Position numbers and translations under genes: made by a program. From NCBI RefSeq assembly GCF_000332115.1, contig NC_020156.1, positions 1,240,001 through 1,304,000 of the forward strand: DNA of 64,000 bases, read 5' to 3'. Below the pieces are notes generated by a model, which was not told the DNA's origin, did not search any database, and saw nothing but the letters and a program-made list of their open reading frames with translations. Source of the stretch: Nonlabens dokdonensis DSW-6. GTDB taxonomy: Bacteria > Bacteroidota > Bacteroidia > Flavobacteriales > Flavobacteriaceae. Position 1 is the stretch's first letter. Every line of letters starts with the position of its first letter. Positions 54,551 to 63,884 of this stretch are shown here, one piece after another.

Positions 54551-55672
54551 TTACTTCTCAATAAGTAAGCTTACCGCATTACCACCAAAACCAGTGGCGT
54601 TTATCAAAACACGCTTAGGAACACGTTGATCCTTGCGAGGGTTTAAAAAAACCTCTTCTAAAAAAGGAACTTTGAAAATGGTCTGTGTTTGTAGCATTTC
54701 AATAGCCATCGCCAGATTTAACGCACTACTTGCACCTAGCGTATGTCCTACTTGCCATTTGTTGTTGCATAAATGAGGATGCTTTTCTCCAAAAACTTCT
54801 TGAATCGCTCGATACTCTGCAAGATCACCTTTTATTGTTCCTGGAGCATGTGTAATTACCACATCTATTTCTTCTTTTTTATAATTTTTTATCGCTTTTC
54901 TCATAGCCTCTTGTAGGCTCAATCCTGCCTCCGTAACAGATGTCGCACTATTTAACTGCTCTATGGCGCTACCATATCCTACTATTTTGGCAAGGCTATT
55001 TTCAGCAATATTTGAAAGTGAAAATAATGCAGCAGCCTCTCCTAAAACCATTGAATTTTGGGACTTTTTGAGATCTAAAGCTCTACAAGGATACTGATCA
55101 TCTTCCTTTGAATATATTCTCAAAGCTTGCATTTGCGCAATGGTAAACTCAGTAAGTGGTGCTTCACTTCCACCAGCAATAAAACTTTGGGCCATACCAC
55201 TTTGTAACCAGGCAATAGCATTGAGAATGGAATGAGAAGCTGTCGCACAAGTAATACTGTGAGAAAAAGCTGTTCCTTGCAAACTCAAATCTTGCGCTAC
55301 CCAGCTAGAAATATTCCCTAAAGTTGTTAATGGAGAAGAAGTTGTTGGAGCTGTTCCGCTTTCGCGAAAGCGGTCATAATTTTTCTCCCATAGAGAAGTC
55401 GCTCCACGACTAGAACCTATATTTACCGCAGTTTGCTGAGGTACATTTTTCAAAGAACGAGAACATAAAAGTGCCAATTGTACGCTCCTATCTAAATGCT
55501 TAAAGTTTTTATTCTCTGAAAGAAGTGCATTTAACAACGATTCTTTTTGAGTAGATATAGGACTGACCCAAGAATCGTTTGATCTTTCAAAAAAAGTACG
55601 GTCATCGCCTTTTGAAAAGGAGTCGATCGCAGCAACTACAGCTAAATCGTTTATGTAAATAGGGTTTTCCAA
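54551..55672 (-). CDS. Beta-ketoacyl-ACP synthase-like protein in the biotin cluster
   Basis: The 373-residue protein has the KAS catalytic triad: Cys142 (SITCATASHS), His275 (VVITHAPGT) and His310 (QVGHTLGASS), with spacing like FabF. It is shorter than typical FabF, lacking part of the first half. It starts the bioB operon and probably helps make the pimeloyl chain for biotin, because bioC and bioH are not seen. A palindrome copy encodes DRFRES around residue 101. It faces the T9SS gene at 55905 in divergent orientation. Alternatively it may serve another lipid pathway. Confidence 0.85.
   Translation of the reverse strand: MENPIYINDLAVVAAIDSFSKGDDRTFFERSNDSWVSPISTQKESLLNALLSENKNFKHLDRSVQLALLCSRSLKNVPQQTAVNIGSSRGATSLWEKNYDRFRESGTAPTTSSPLTTLGNISSWVAQDLSLQGTAFSHSITCATASHSILNAIAWLQSGMAQSFIAGGSEAPLTEFTIAQMQALRIYSKEDDQYPCRALDLKKSQNSMVLGEAAALFSLSNIAENSLAKIVGYGSAIEQLNSATSVTEAGLSLQEAMRKAIKNYKKEEIDVVITHAPGTIKGDLAEYRAIQEVFGEKHPHLCNNKWQVGHTLGASSALNLAMAIEMLQTQTIFKVPFLEEVFLNPRKDQRVPKRVLINATGFGGNAVSLLIEK
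55356..55373. repeat. Dispersed palindrome copy (perfect, 18 bp)
   Basis: CCGCTTTCGCGAAAGCGG within the KAS-like gene, read as RFRES. Confidence 0.9.
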
Positions 55673-55904
55673 AAAAGATTTTTAAGAATGCAAAAATGCA
55701 AAGAACAAGCAAGGAAACCTATCATAAAATGGAAATAATAACCATTTACAAACGTTCTGAATTACTTGTCCAGTTTTGGTAAAACTTAGCTAAAATGAAC
55801 ATTTGTTACCTAAAAATAAATAAATGATTTCTTTTTTGAATTATAAAGTAAATTGTTGTTATTTAGATACTTGATTCAACAATAACCTTCTTAAAAACAT
55901 TATT

Positions 55905-57608
55905 ATGAAACAAATTACTCTTGTGAGCAGAATGATACTTCTCCTCACTATTTTGCTTGCTGGAAATGAAATTTTAGCTCAAAGTCAATTTAACACTGTT
56001 ATTTCGGGAGGTAGCACCTCAACTTTTGGGAGAGCACCACAAGGGGAACGAGCAATTACAAGAACGGTATTTATAGTCACGGATGCTGAAATTGCCGCAG
56101 GTGGAATTTCTTCTGGAGAAATGATAAGTGGATTAGGTTTTACCTATGAAACTGCTCAGGATATAACTACAACTGGAAATATTCAGGTTTACCTTCAAAA
56201 CACTATGGATACTAGCAACACAAAACCAACCGATTGGAATGGTATTATTACTGGAATGACCCTTGTAAGTGATGCATCCACTACAGTTCCTAATGTGACT
56301 GGAGATTATAATCTAGAGTTTTCTAATGGTACAAGCTTTACCTATACTGGTGGTAGTCTATACGTTGCGTTTGATTATCAAAACCTAAATAACCCTACAG
56401 CAAATACACCTAACGTTGCCTTTTGTGACAATCAGCCTGTAGGCGGTGCTCCAGGACTTCTAGGAGCACGCTCTGATGTAGGAAGCACCACACCACCTAC
56501 TACTTTATCACCTTCTAATTTTAGACCACAATTTAGACTAGGAGTTCCAGTAGCATGTGCAAGGCCTACAAGTTTGGGATTTACTAACCAGACAGCCACA
56601 AGCGCAGATTTGACCTGGACACCTAACGGAGGTACTGGAATTGAATTAGAATGGGGACCGCAGGGATTTGATCAACGTACTGCTGGAACATTAGTAAGTG
56701 GAGCAAACGTTGTTTCTCCTTATACACTTAACGGTTTAACACCTAATACTGTTTATGACTATTATGTTAGAACTGTTTGTGCTGGATCTAACAGCAACTG
56801 GAACGGGCCATTTACATTCACTTCGTTATTCTTACCTAGCAATTTACCTTACAATACAGGTTTTGAAAATGATGAATTCTCTTACTATGGTTGGACATTT
56901 GAAAGAGATCCCTCAGGAACTATCGGTAACTTTTGGCAGTCAGTGAATTTTGGAGTTGGAGATCCTAATGTTCAAGAAGGAGCTTATTCTGCTCGAGTAG
57001 GTGCAGGTGTTACTACTGCACAAGCAAATGACTGGATCATATCGAGAGGTATCAATATAGCAGCTAATGAAACGGTTGATATATCATTTTTTACAGCAGC
57101 TTTACAGACAGGCACAACCACGCCTGCTCAGTATATTTTAACAGTGGGAACGTCTCAAAACGTTGCTGCGCAAACAACGGTAATTGCAAATTCCGCTGGA
57201 TTCAGTAATACTGCATTCCAAATTAACAATCATAGTTTTACTGCCACTAATGCGGGCGTATACTATTTCGGTCTTCAAAATGCTATTCCGACTAATGCAG
57301 CAGGAAGTGTCTTCTGGGCAGTAGATAATTTTACTGTGGTCTCTACAACAGCTTCTGTAGAAGACATCGATGCAAATGCTTTCAAATTATATCCTAATCC
57401 AGCCAGTGACAATATATTAGTAAGTAGTGCTGAATTCAACATTACAGAAGTAGCTGTTATGGACATGAATGGTAGAGAAGTCATGAAAAATTCTTTTCAA
57501 GATACCCATCAAGCTTCTTTAGAAATTTCTAGCCTCAGTTCTGGAATGTACCTATTGAGAATTACAGCTGATCAAGGAACGGTGATTAAAAAGCTCACTA
57601 AAAAGTAA
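55905..57608 (+). CDS. T9SS-secreted fibronectin type III protein
   Basis: The 567-residue product has a signal peptide (residues 1-25, ending ILAQ). A beta-sandwich part follows, then a fibronectin type III domain (about residues 218-305; RPTSLGFTNQTATSADLTW to YDYYVRTVC). A further domain with NWNGPFTF and FWQSVNF resembles choice-of-anchor or MAM-like folds. The C-terminus (FKLYPNPASDNILVSS to GTVIKKLTKK) is a type A T9SS sorting domain. It sits inside the biotin cluster in opposite orientation and ends in a shared terminator. Confidence 0.83.
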   Translation: MKQITLVSRMILLLTILLAGNEILAQSQFNTVISGGSTSTFGRAPQGERAITRTVFIVTDAEIAAGGISSGEMISGLGFTYETAQDITTTGNIQVYLQNTMDTSNTKPTDWNGIITGMTLVSDASTTVPNVTGDYNLEFSNGTSFTYTGGSLYVAFDYQNLNNPTANTPNVAFCDNQPVGGAPGLLGARSDVGSTTPPTTLSPSNFRPQFRLGVPVACARPTSLGFTNQTATSADLTWTPNGGTGIELEWGPQGFDQRTAGTLVSGANVVSPYTLNGLTPNTVYDYYVRTVCAGSNSNWNGPFTFTSLFLPSNLPYNTGFENDEFSYYGWTFERDPSGTIGNFWQSVNFGVGDPNVQEGAYSARVGAGVTTAQANDWIISRGINIAANETVDISFFTAALQTGTTTPAQYILTVGTSQNVAAQTTVIANSAGFSNTAFQINNHSFTATNAGVYYFGLQNAIPTNAAGSVFWAVDNFTVVSTTASVEDIDANAFKLYPNPASDNILVSSAEFNITEVAVMDMNGREVMKNSFQDTHQASLEISSLSSGMYLLRITADQGTVIKKLTKK

Positions 57609-57632
57609 TTAGTTGCTTACTTATTAAAAAAT

Positions 57633-57663
57633 AAATCCTGTGGAATACATTTTCACAGGATTT
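57633..57663. terminator. Terminator between the T9SS gene and bioA
   Basis: AAATCCTGTG and CACAGGATTT form a 10-bp stem followed by a T run. Confidence 0.8.
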
Positions 57664-57681
57664 TTTTAATTCAAAAAATGT

Positions 57682-58959
57682 TTAATTGAAGTTTGATAAA
57701 AAATCAAGGATTGTTTTATAAACTTGATTCATCTCTTCTTTTGTACTGGTAAATGGAGGTACGATATAAACTGTTTTACCTAATGGTCTTAAAAATAGCC
57801 CTCGTTGCCAGAACCACTGAAAAATCTCATTGCGTTTGTTACCATAGCGTTCCACTTCTATAGCAAGATCTATAGCTAGAATAACTCCTATTGTTCGCAC
57901 ATCAGCTACTTTATGATGGTTCTCAATTTGATTTGCAAAGTTTTTATTCCTATTAGATATTTCTTGAATGCGTTGTTGGATATCTAAAGAAGTTAATAAA
58001 TCGATCGCAGCGCTTGCAACTGCACAACCTAGAGGATTTCCTGAATAGGTATGACCGTGAAAGAGCCCTTTAGCAAGCTTATCATCATAAAAAGCATCAA
58101 ATATTTTTTGTGTACATGAGGTTATTGCCATAGGCATAATACCGCCAGTTAGTGCTTTGGAAAGACAAATAATATCTGGCTTTGCCCCTATTTGATCGCT
58201 TGCAAAATTAGTTCCTGTTTTACCGAATCCGGTCATCACCTCGTCTGCAATAGCAATAACACCAAGCTGCTGGAATTTATTAATTACCTCACAAAGAGAC
58301 TCAGCGTTATTGAGTTGCATAGCTGCAGCTCCTTGCACTAACGGCTCGTAAATAAAACTAGAAACATCATATTCCTTTACGATAGATGCAACATGATCGA
58401 GAACTTGTTCTAGATTTTCCTCAGTAGGTGCAGGAATACGGATCACATCAATAAAAAAATCTTCAAAAGGGCCGTTATATACAGACAAGCTACTAGCGCT
58501 CATTGCGCCGAAAGTATCTCCGTGAAAGCCGTTATCAAGTGCTACAACAACATTGCGCTTCTCATCACGATTGAAATGATATTGAAAAGCCATTTTAAGA
58601 GCAATCTCGACACTGGTTGATCCATTCTCAGAAAAGAATAACTTCTGCTGGTTCTCTGGTAAAATATCGATCAATTTCTCGCTTAACATAGCAGCTGGTT
58701 CATGTGTCATTCCTGCAAAAACCACGTGATGTAATTGATCTACCTGATTTTTAAGAGCTGTAGTGAGTTTAGGATTTGTATGACCGTAGCTACAAGTGTA
58801 CCAGCTAGAAATACCATCAAAATATTTATTACCGTCAAAATCATATAAATAGTTTCCTGAGGCATGAGAAATTGCAAGTGGCTCAGTAGCAGTTTTATGC
58901 TGGGTTAATGGGTGCCAAACATAATCTTTATCGTTCTTGAGAATCTTTTCTTTACTCAT
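57682..58959 (-). CDS. bioA: Adenosylmethionine-8-amino-7-oxononanoate aminotransferase
   Basis: The 425-residue PLP enzyme transfers an amino group from SAM to KAPA, producing DAPA for biotin. Features: HPLTQHKTATEPLAISHASG at the start, GISSWYTCSYGH, FHGDTFGAMS, the PLP Asp in VIADEVMTGFGKTG and the lysine in ICLSKALTGG. The length is standard. It overlaps bioD by four bases, so the two are coupled. It lies downstream in the bioF operon. Confidence 0.96.
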   Translation of the reverse strand: MSKEKILKNDKDYVWHPLTQHKTATEPLAISHASGNYLYDFDGNKYFDGISSWYTCSYGHTNPKLTTALKNQVDQLHHVVFAGMTHEPAAMLSEKLIDILPENQQKLFFSENGSTSVEIALKMAFQYHFNRDEKRNVVVALDNGFHGDTFGAMSASSLSVYNGPFEDFFIDVIRIPAPTEENLEQVLDHVASIVKEYDVSSFIYEPLVQGAAAMQLNNAESLCEVINKFQQLGVIAIADEVMTGFGKTGTNFASDQIGAKPDIICLSKALTGGIMPMAITSCTQKIFDAFYDDKLAKGLFHGHTYSGNPLGCAVASAAIDLLTSLDIQQRIQEISNRNKNFANQIENHHKVADVRTIGVILAIDLAIEVERYGNKRNEIFQWFWQRGLFLRPLGKTVYIVPPFTSTKEEMNQVYKTILDFLSNFN

Positions 58960-59573
58960 AAAGACTTTAGTGCATTTTCAAATTGTAAAGCATACTTGTT
59001 TATAACCGTAGCATCTATAAACTCTTCGCGATTGAGATGTCCTAAAGTAGGAAGTCCTGTCATTTGCTCAATCACCTCTATCGTTCCATCCAGATCAACA
59101 TGGTTATAAATAATCCCTACGCAATTAAGACCTTTAGCTTTTAGCAACTCTGCACTTAATAATGTATGATTGATACTTCCTAAATAACCGGCACTTACTA
59201 AAATGACTTGATCATCAGGAGTAATTAAATCCACTATAGTTTGGTTATTATTAATAGGTACTAGCAATCCTCCAGCGCCTTCTATAACGAGTTGGTTTGA
59301 AGTTTGAGGTCGTATGATCTTTTCAAGCTCTATAGTAACACCATCTATTTCAGCAGCCTTGTGTGGACTCATAGGTGTTTTTAATCGGTAAACTTCGGGA
59401 TGAGTTACAGTTTTTGCATTATCAATTAAATTAGAAATAGTGGCTTTATCTGTTTCGTCCAGACCACTTTGAATGGGTTTCCAGTAATCTGCTTGAAGTG
59501 CTTGTGCAACAATTGCAGCAACTACAGTTTTCCCAACGTCGGTACCTATACCAGTTATAAAAATATCACTCAT
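58956..59573 (-). CDS. bioD: Dethiobiotin synthetase
   Basis: The 205-residue enzyme closes the ureido ring of dethiobiotin using ATP and CO2. The P-loop GTDVGKT is at the start (FITGIGTDVGKTVVAA), with KPIQSGLD for substrate binding and VIEGAGGLLVPI for ATP and carbamate. The length is typical. It overlaps the DUF2007-like gene upstream by eight bases and bioA downstream by four, so it is tightly coupled in the operon. Confidence 0.95.
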   Translation of the reverse strand: MSDIFITGIGTDVGKTVVAAIVAQALQADYWKPIQSGLDETDKATISNLIDNAKTVTHPEVYRLKTPMSPHKAAEIDGVTIELEKIIRPQTSNQLVIEGAGGLLVPINNNQTIVDLITPDDQVILVSAGYLGSINHTLLSAELLKAKGLNCVGIIYNHVDLDGTIEVIEQMTGLPTLGHLNREEFIDATVINKYALQFENALKSL

Positions 59574-59979
59574 CTACGTCAAATTTTGTATTGCAGTTCT
59601 TACATTGATAGTTTTTAGAACCTGAAAAAGGAACTATACTTAAAACAACCGCCTTTAATTTTTCTGCAAAAGTACGAGCTGTTTCAATATCCCGTAACTC
59701 TCTCGCATTTCTTTTATGACAATTAGGACATTGAACATATTCTACACGGTATTTTACAAGGTCGGGATTTGATGTTTCTAGTATTCCCATGGCTTTTATA
59801 AAATCCTCCTTATAAACTTGCATTTTAACGCCACCTATGGCATTTGTAGCAAAAGGATCTGTCGCAACAGTAAATTCATCTTTTAAAAAAACGTGCACCT
59901 GCTCGCTTTCAAGTTTTCCTTTTACCACAACAGCTTCGGCTGGATAGGAAAAAACAGCAATCGTTCTAAATTTACTCAT
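59566..59979 (-). CDS. DUF2007-like protein with zinc-ribbon motif
   Basis: The 137-residue product begins with a DUF2007-like region (RTIAVFSYPAEAVVVKGKLESEQV to GVKMQVYKEDF), which resembles putative signal-transducing domains. The C-terminal part carries two CxxC-like knuckles (VQCPNCHKRN and YQCKNCNTK), probably binding zinc. The gene sits between bioF and bioD with overlaps of four and eight bases, which couples it to biotin enzymes. A role in biotin synthesis is not known. It may simply have been captured by the operon. Confidence 0.7.
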   Translation of the reverse strand: MSKFRTIAVFSYPAEAVVVKGKLESEQVHVFLKDEFTVATDPFATNAIGGVKMQVYKEDFIKAMGILETSNPDLVKYRVEYVQCPNCHKRNARELRDIETARTFAEKLKAVVLSIVPFSGSKNYQCKNCNTKFDVDE

Positions 59980-61097
59980 AGTTTTTTTAAGGTTCTTGCG
60001 AGCAATTCTAACATAAGTTCAATTTCCTTTTCAGTGTTAAAACTATGTATACAAATACGCAAGCGTTCTTCTCCTTGTTGCACAGTAGGAGATAATATAG
60101 CACGAACATCATAGCCTTTTTCTTGAAGTATGGATGCTACTTTTTTTACTTTTCCATTACTAGAAATAGTACAGATTTGTATAGCTGTCTCGCTTTCGCG
60201 AAAGCGTAATCTCAAACCATTTTGCAACACTAATTTATTAAAAATTGCAATGTTATTGCGCAACTGATTGACGGCTTGATCACTCTGTATCAATGTGTGG
60301 TAAGCGTTTGAAATACAATGTAGTGCATGCTGAGGAAGCGCTGTGGTATAAATAAAACTGCGCGCAAAATTAATGAGGTACTCTTTTAAATCTGCGCTAC
60401 CTAAAACTGCCGCTCCGTGTGCGCCCATTGCTTTTCCAAAAGTAACTACTCGAGCAAAAATATCGTTCTCTAAATGCAGTTTTTGAGCGAGTCCAACGCC
60501 GTTATTTCCTATCACACCTATGGCATGAGCCTCGTCTAGAATCAAGTGAACGTTATGGTATTTCTTTGTAAGTCGTACTAAACTTTGAAGATCTGGCATG
60601 TCTCCATCCATAGAAAAAACAGACTCGGTTATGACGTATACCTCGCGCTGGTCTGCATCACTAAATTTGGAAAGTAATATTTCTAAATGCGCTAAATCAT
60701 TATGGCGAAATTTGAGCGACTTTGCCTTAGAAAGCTGAATACCATCCCTGATACTGGCGTGAACCAGTTGGTCAAAAAGAATCAAATCTGCACGGTCGGT
60801 GAGCGCGGGAATCAGGCCTATATTTGCGTCATATCCAGAATTAAACAGTAACGCAGCTGGTACTTTATGAAATTGAGCAATTTGTGCTTCTACCTGATCA
60901 TGTAAATCACTATGACCAGAAATAAGACGGCTTCCTGTCGCTCCATTAGAATCTACATCTTTTGATAAAGGCAATTTTGAAAAACCTAGGTAATCGTTAG
61001 ACGAGAAGTCTACTTTATCTTTATTTACAAACAGTTTACGTAAACTTCCTGAAAAGTGACGCATACCTATAAGAGCCTGTAATTTATCTGGAAGCAT
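59976..61097 (-). CDS. bioF: 8-amino-7-oxononanoate synthase
   Basis: The 373-residue PLP enzyme condenses pimeloyl thioester and alanine into KAPA. The DFSSNDYLGFS motif, GSTGSRLISGHSDLHDQVE-like region, VYVITESVFSMDGD, LILDEAHAIGVIG and the PLP lysine in VVTFGKAMGAHGAAVLG are visible. It overlaps the DUF2007-like gene by four bases and is the first gene of this biotin operon. A palindrome copy encodes RLRFRESE near the end. The length is normal. Confidence 0.95.
   Translation of the reverse strand: MLPDKLQALIGMRHFSGSLRKLFVNKDKVDFSSNDYLGFSKLPLSKDVDSNGATGSRLISGHSDLHDQVEAQIAQFHKVPAALLFNSGYDANIGLIPALTDRADLILFDQLVHASIRDGIQLSKAKSLKFRHNDLAHLEILLSKFSDADQREVYVITESVFSMDGDMPDLQSLVRLTKKYHNVHLILDEAHAIGVIGNNGVGLAQKLHLENDIFARVVTFGKAMGAHGAAVLGSADLKEYLINFARSFIYTTALPQHALHCISNAYHTLIQSDQAVNQLRNNIAIFNKLVLQNGLRLRFRESETAIQICTISSNGKVKKVASILQEKGYDVRAILSPTVQQGEERLRICIHSFNTEKEIELMLELLARTLKKL
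60191..60206. repeat. Dispersed palindrome copy (perfect)
   Basis: CGCTTTCGCGAAAGCG in bioF, read as RFRES. Confidence 0.9.
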
Positions 61098-61303
61098 GGT
61101 ACAAAAATAAGGTTTAAAAGATTCTTGTCCAGATGAAATGGTAAACTGTTAAAGTTAATATTAAGTTTAATCCAGAATTAAAATTACCATTGTAATTATC
61201 TAAATATCAATAACAGTCCTAACAAATCTATTAACAATCGCAACGTTCTAGAAATGTATTTGAAATTGAGAGTCTCACATTTTGCTATTTAATTGACAAT
61301 CGC

Positions 61304-61915
61304 TCAAATATTCTGAAAGTAGTTACTGATTCCACTCAGGATACTTTGAACTGCATAAGAGGCAAGAATTAACCCCATAATCTTACTGATAACGGTGATA
61401 CCATAACTACCTATCCATCTTTGCAAATGGTTTGCTGCTAATAAGATACCACAAGTAAGGCCTATCACCAGCAGCACGATAGCAGTTGTAATCGTTTGCT
61501 GTTCTATAGAATAAATATGATTATCTGTTAATAAAACTACCGCCATTATTGCTCCAGGCGATGCAATCGATGGAATAGCGATAGGAAATATGGTAACATG
61601 CTTGTAATCTGTAATCCTGTTTTTCTCTAGCTCTGGTTTCCCATCTCCAAAGATCATGGTTAGAGCAAAAAGAAATAAAATAACACCGCCAGAAATTTGA
61701 AATGCATCTAAGGAAACTGACATTCCTTCTAGAATAAGCTGTCCTATAACAATAAAAAACAGCAAGATCATAAAAGCAATTACCGAGGCTCGTACTGCGA
61801 TTTTCTTTTTGTGTGCTAGATCAAATTCTTTAGTAGCTTCCAGATATACGGGAATAGACCCTATAGGATCAATAACTGCAAAAACAAAGAATATAGTAGT
61901 TAGAATTTCAACCAT
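61304..61915 (-). CDS. MarC family membrane protein
   Basis: The 203-residue protein has about six membrane segments and the MarC pattern: DPIGSIPVYLEAT in the first loop and IPIAIPSIASPGAIMAVVLL in the middle, which form the conserved proline-rich half-repeats. MarC proteins are inner-membrane proteins of unproven function, sometimes discussed as transporters. It is followed upstream by the DUF3124 lipoprotein gene with two bases between, so both share a transcript. Confidence 0.88.
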   Translation of the reverse strand: MVEILTTIFFVFAVIDPIGSIPVYLEATKEFDLAHKKKIAVRASVIAFMILLFFIVIGQLILEGMSVSLDAFQISGGVILFLFALTMIFGDGKPELEKNRITDYKHVTIFPIAIPSIASPGAIMAVVLLTDNHIYSIEQQTITTAIVLLVIGLTCGILLAANHLQRWIGSYGITVISKIMGLILASYAVQSILSGISNYFQNI

Positions 61916-61917
61916 AA

Positions 61918-62430
61918 TTAATCTATTCTCTCTGCTTTAGTTGTGAACGAGATACCTTGTTGCCCCATAGTTGATGTCATGATCCCTTCAAATAAAGGCT
62001 CTGGACAATTGAGAGGCGTTTTCCATTCTATAATAAAATTAGATCCTGTTCCACCAGAAATATCTAGCTCTTCAATTATTATTTCGGTGGTTTCTAAAGG
62101 CGCGAGATAGATAGTTTGATTAAAGTAATTTCTCAACGATGTACCTTCCGTATCAAAATACTCTGCTCTTAAAAGATAAATTGTGTCTGTTTCACTTTTG
62201 TTTCTCATGCTAACGGTAGTGGTCAAATTGCTTTTAACATGTTCTGTCCGGTTGTAAATTTGAGAATAAACTGATAAATAAGATTTACCATACTCTAGGG
62301 AATCTAGAGCTGATATATCAATAGCTCTCTTAGACCAGTTTTCAGGATTTATAGAACTTAATTCTTTCTGTTCTTCACAACTAGATAATATGATCATTAC
62401 TAGTATGAATAAAAAACTCCATTTCTTCAT
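61918..62430 (-). CDS. DUF3124 lipoprotein
   Basis: The 170-residue protein has a signal sequence and lipobox Cys18 (ILSSC). The mature domain shows the DUF3124 pattern, with YGKSYLSVYSQIYNRTEHVKSNLT, TVSMRNKSETDTIYLLRAEYF and SNFIIEWKTP. It would be anchored at the periplasmic side of a membrane. It is transcribed just before marC. Function is unknown for the family. The upstream gap toward 62600 is divergent. Confidence 0.8.
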   Translation of the reverse strand: MKKWSFLFILVMIILSSCEEQKELSSINPENWSKRAIDISALDSLEYGKSYLSVYSQIYNRTEHVKSNLTTTVSMRNKSETDTIYLLRAEYFDTEGTSLRNYFNQTIYLAPLETTEIIIEELDISGGTGSNFIIEWKTPLNCPEPLFEGIMTSTMGQQGISFTTKAERID

Positions 62431-62545
62431 TGTTTCCCATTATATTAATGTGAAAATAAAGATACTCAAACGAATTGCATTAGCATATTATAAATCGATC
62501 TATAAAATTTTTATTTCATAAATAAATCTTTTGCAATATATAAAA

Positions 62546-62598
62546 TTATCGAAAAACAATAATTTTATATATATTTGTTATCGTTAAACAATAATTTT
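62546..62598. promoter_or_regulatory. Direct-repeat operator around the DUF2975 promoter
   Basis: Two copies of a 21-base repeat (TTATCG-N2-AAACAATAATTTT) start at 62546 and 62578, so they are 32 bases apart. The -7 element TATATTTG (62570-62577) lies between them. They cover the -33 region and the transcription start, so the XRE protein of the same operon is the likely ligand. Confidence 0.6.
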
Positions 62599-62599
62599 T

Positions 62600-63139
62600 A
62601 TGAAAATAAGCTGGCTTAGTACACTTAGAGCGATTATGACTCTAGTTTATTTTTTTGCATGGTTATCGGCTATTGGTGCGCCCATTTCAATAATCTTATT
62701 TAGTTCTGGCGTGGAATCTGCTTTTGAAAGTTTAGGCATTAAAATTTATAATGTTCATTGGACATTTTATGGGGTTCTAGCTCTATCTATAATCGGTTAT
62801 TGGTTATTTCTGGCTATGATTCATCATTTGAGAAAAGCTTCTTACCGAATCACTCCTTATAGATTTATGGACACACGAATTGAAAGACATTTTTATTATG
62901 CTGGTCTTTTTTGTGTGGTAGGCTCACTAGTTACGAAGGTTCCTGCTGTTATCTACAAGTATACTACTATGGCGATTGTAAAATCAAATAAGATCTTGCT
63001 CAACGATGTTTCTATAGACTTCGGTTTCTCATTTGATTCTTTTATGGTAATCCTTGCGTTTGGAATCTTCTTAATCATCATCTCAAAAATTATCAAACAG
63101 TCGATTTTAATCCAAGAAGAAAATGACTTAACCATTTAA
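62600..63139 (+). CDS. DUF2975 membrane protein 1
   Basis: The 179-residue protein has about four membrane segments and a DUF2975-like C-terminal part ending in IQEENDLTI, shared with the next gene (SENDLTI). DUF2975 proteins are commonly encoded directly before a small XRE-type regulator and form a two- or three-gene unit. Function is unknown. It begins just after the direct-repeat operator and is followed by its paralogue two bases later. Confidence 0.8.
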   Translation: MKISWLSTLRAIMTLVYFFAWLSAIGAPISIILFSSGVESAFESLGIKIYNVHWTFYGVLALSIIGYWLFLAMIHHLRKASYRITPYRFMDTRIERHFYYAGLFCVVGSLVTKVPAVIYKYTTMAIVKSNKILLNDVSIDFGFSFDSFMVILAFGIFLIIISKIIKQSILIQEENDLTI

Positions 63140-63141
63140 GT

Positions 63142-63642
63142 ATGAAAAATAAAAGATACTTTGATCCTCTTACAATAAGTTTTACTTTACTTATTATAAT
63201 CGGTTCTACTATTACGATTTTATCTAGAGTTTCTAAACAAATACTTATTAGATATGACTTGATTAACACACAAAACACAACTACTAACTATTCACTGTTA
63301 GACTTATTTATTGGTAAAACAAATCCAACTACTCCTATAATTGAAATCGCTCCTAAAGCTATTTTCAATATCCTAATAATATATTCTGTCATTTGCTTTT
63401 ATAGGTTTATGGTTAAATCAAATAAAGGATTGCTGTTTTCTAATTATTCGTTTCGATTATGGAATCAAATCAAAATAATTTACATTTTGATGAGTATTTC
63501 TGCCGTAATTCTTAGTCTTATAGGTTTGGAATTCCTTCCTTATGTTATTATATATGGTTTTGTAGGTGCGATCGCTCATTCGTTTAGCAAAATTTTCAAA
63601 GAATCGAGTATTATAAAGTCTGAAAATGATCTAACTATATAG
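63142..63642 (+). CDS. DUF2975 membrane protein 2
   Basis: This 166-residue protein has about four hydrophobic segments and the same C-terminal ENDLTI end as the gene before it. It is probably a second DUF2975-type subunit that pairs with the first in the membrane. The stop is only three bases from the XRE regulator, so all three genes are one operon. No motif gives a biochemical function. Confidence 0.75.
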   Translation: MKNKRYFDPLTISFTLLIIIGSTITILSRVSKQILIRYDLINTQNTTTNYSLLDLFIGKTNPTTPIIEIAPKAIFNILIIYSVICFYRFMVKSNKGLLFSNYSFRLWNQIKIIYILMSISAVILSLIGLEFLPYVIIYGFVGAIAHSFSKIFKESSIIKSENDLTI

Positions 63643-63645
63643 CTC

Positions 63646-63855
63646 ATGCCTATCTACATCAATCTAGACAATATGCTCGAGCAAAAAGGTATGAGAAGCA
63701 ATGAGCTTGCTGAAATTATAGGAATCACCACTGCAAATCTATCTATTCTTAAAACAGGAAAAGCAAAAGCAGTGCGCTTCTCCACTCTTGAAGCCATTTG
63801 TGAAGCTTTGGAATGTCAACCTGGAGATATACTAGAGTATCGAAGAGAAAACTGA
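63646..63855 (+). CDS. YozG-like XRE family regulator
   Basis: The 69-residue Cro/CI-type protein is of the YozG sort: MPIYINLDNMLEQKGMRSNELAEIIGITTANLSILKTGKAKAVRFSTLEAICEALECQPGDILEY is essentially one helix-turn-helix. Such proteins follow DUF2975 genes and are taken to repress the operon. The direct repeat at 62546-62598 is a likely target. Nothing else follows in the window except a palindrome. Confidence 0.85.
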   Translation: MPIYINLDNMLEQKGMRSNELAEIIGITTANLSILKTGKAKAVRFSTLEAICEALECQPGDILEYRREN

Positions 63856-63884
63856 ACCATTATCATAAAGGTGGGAACTTATTT

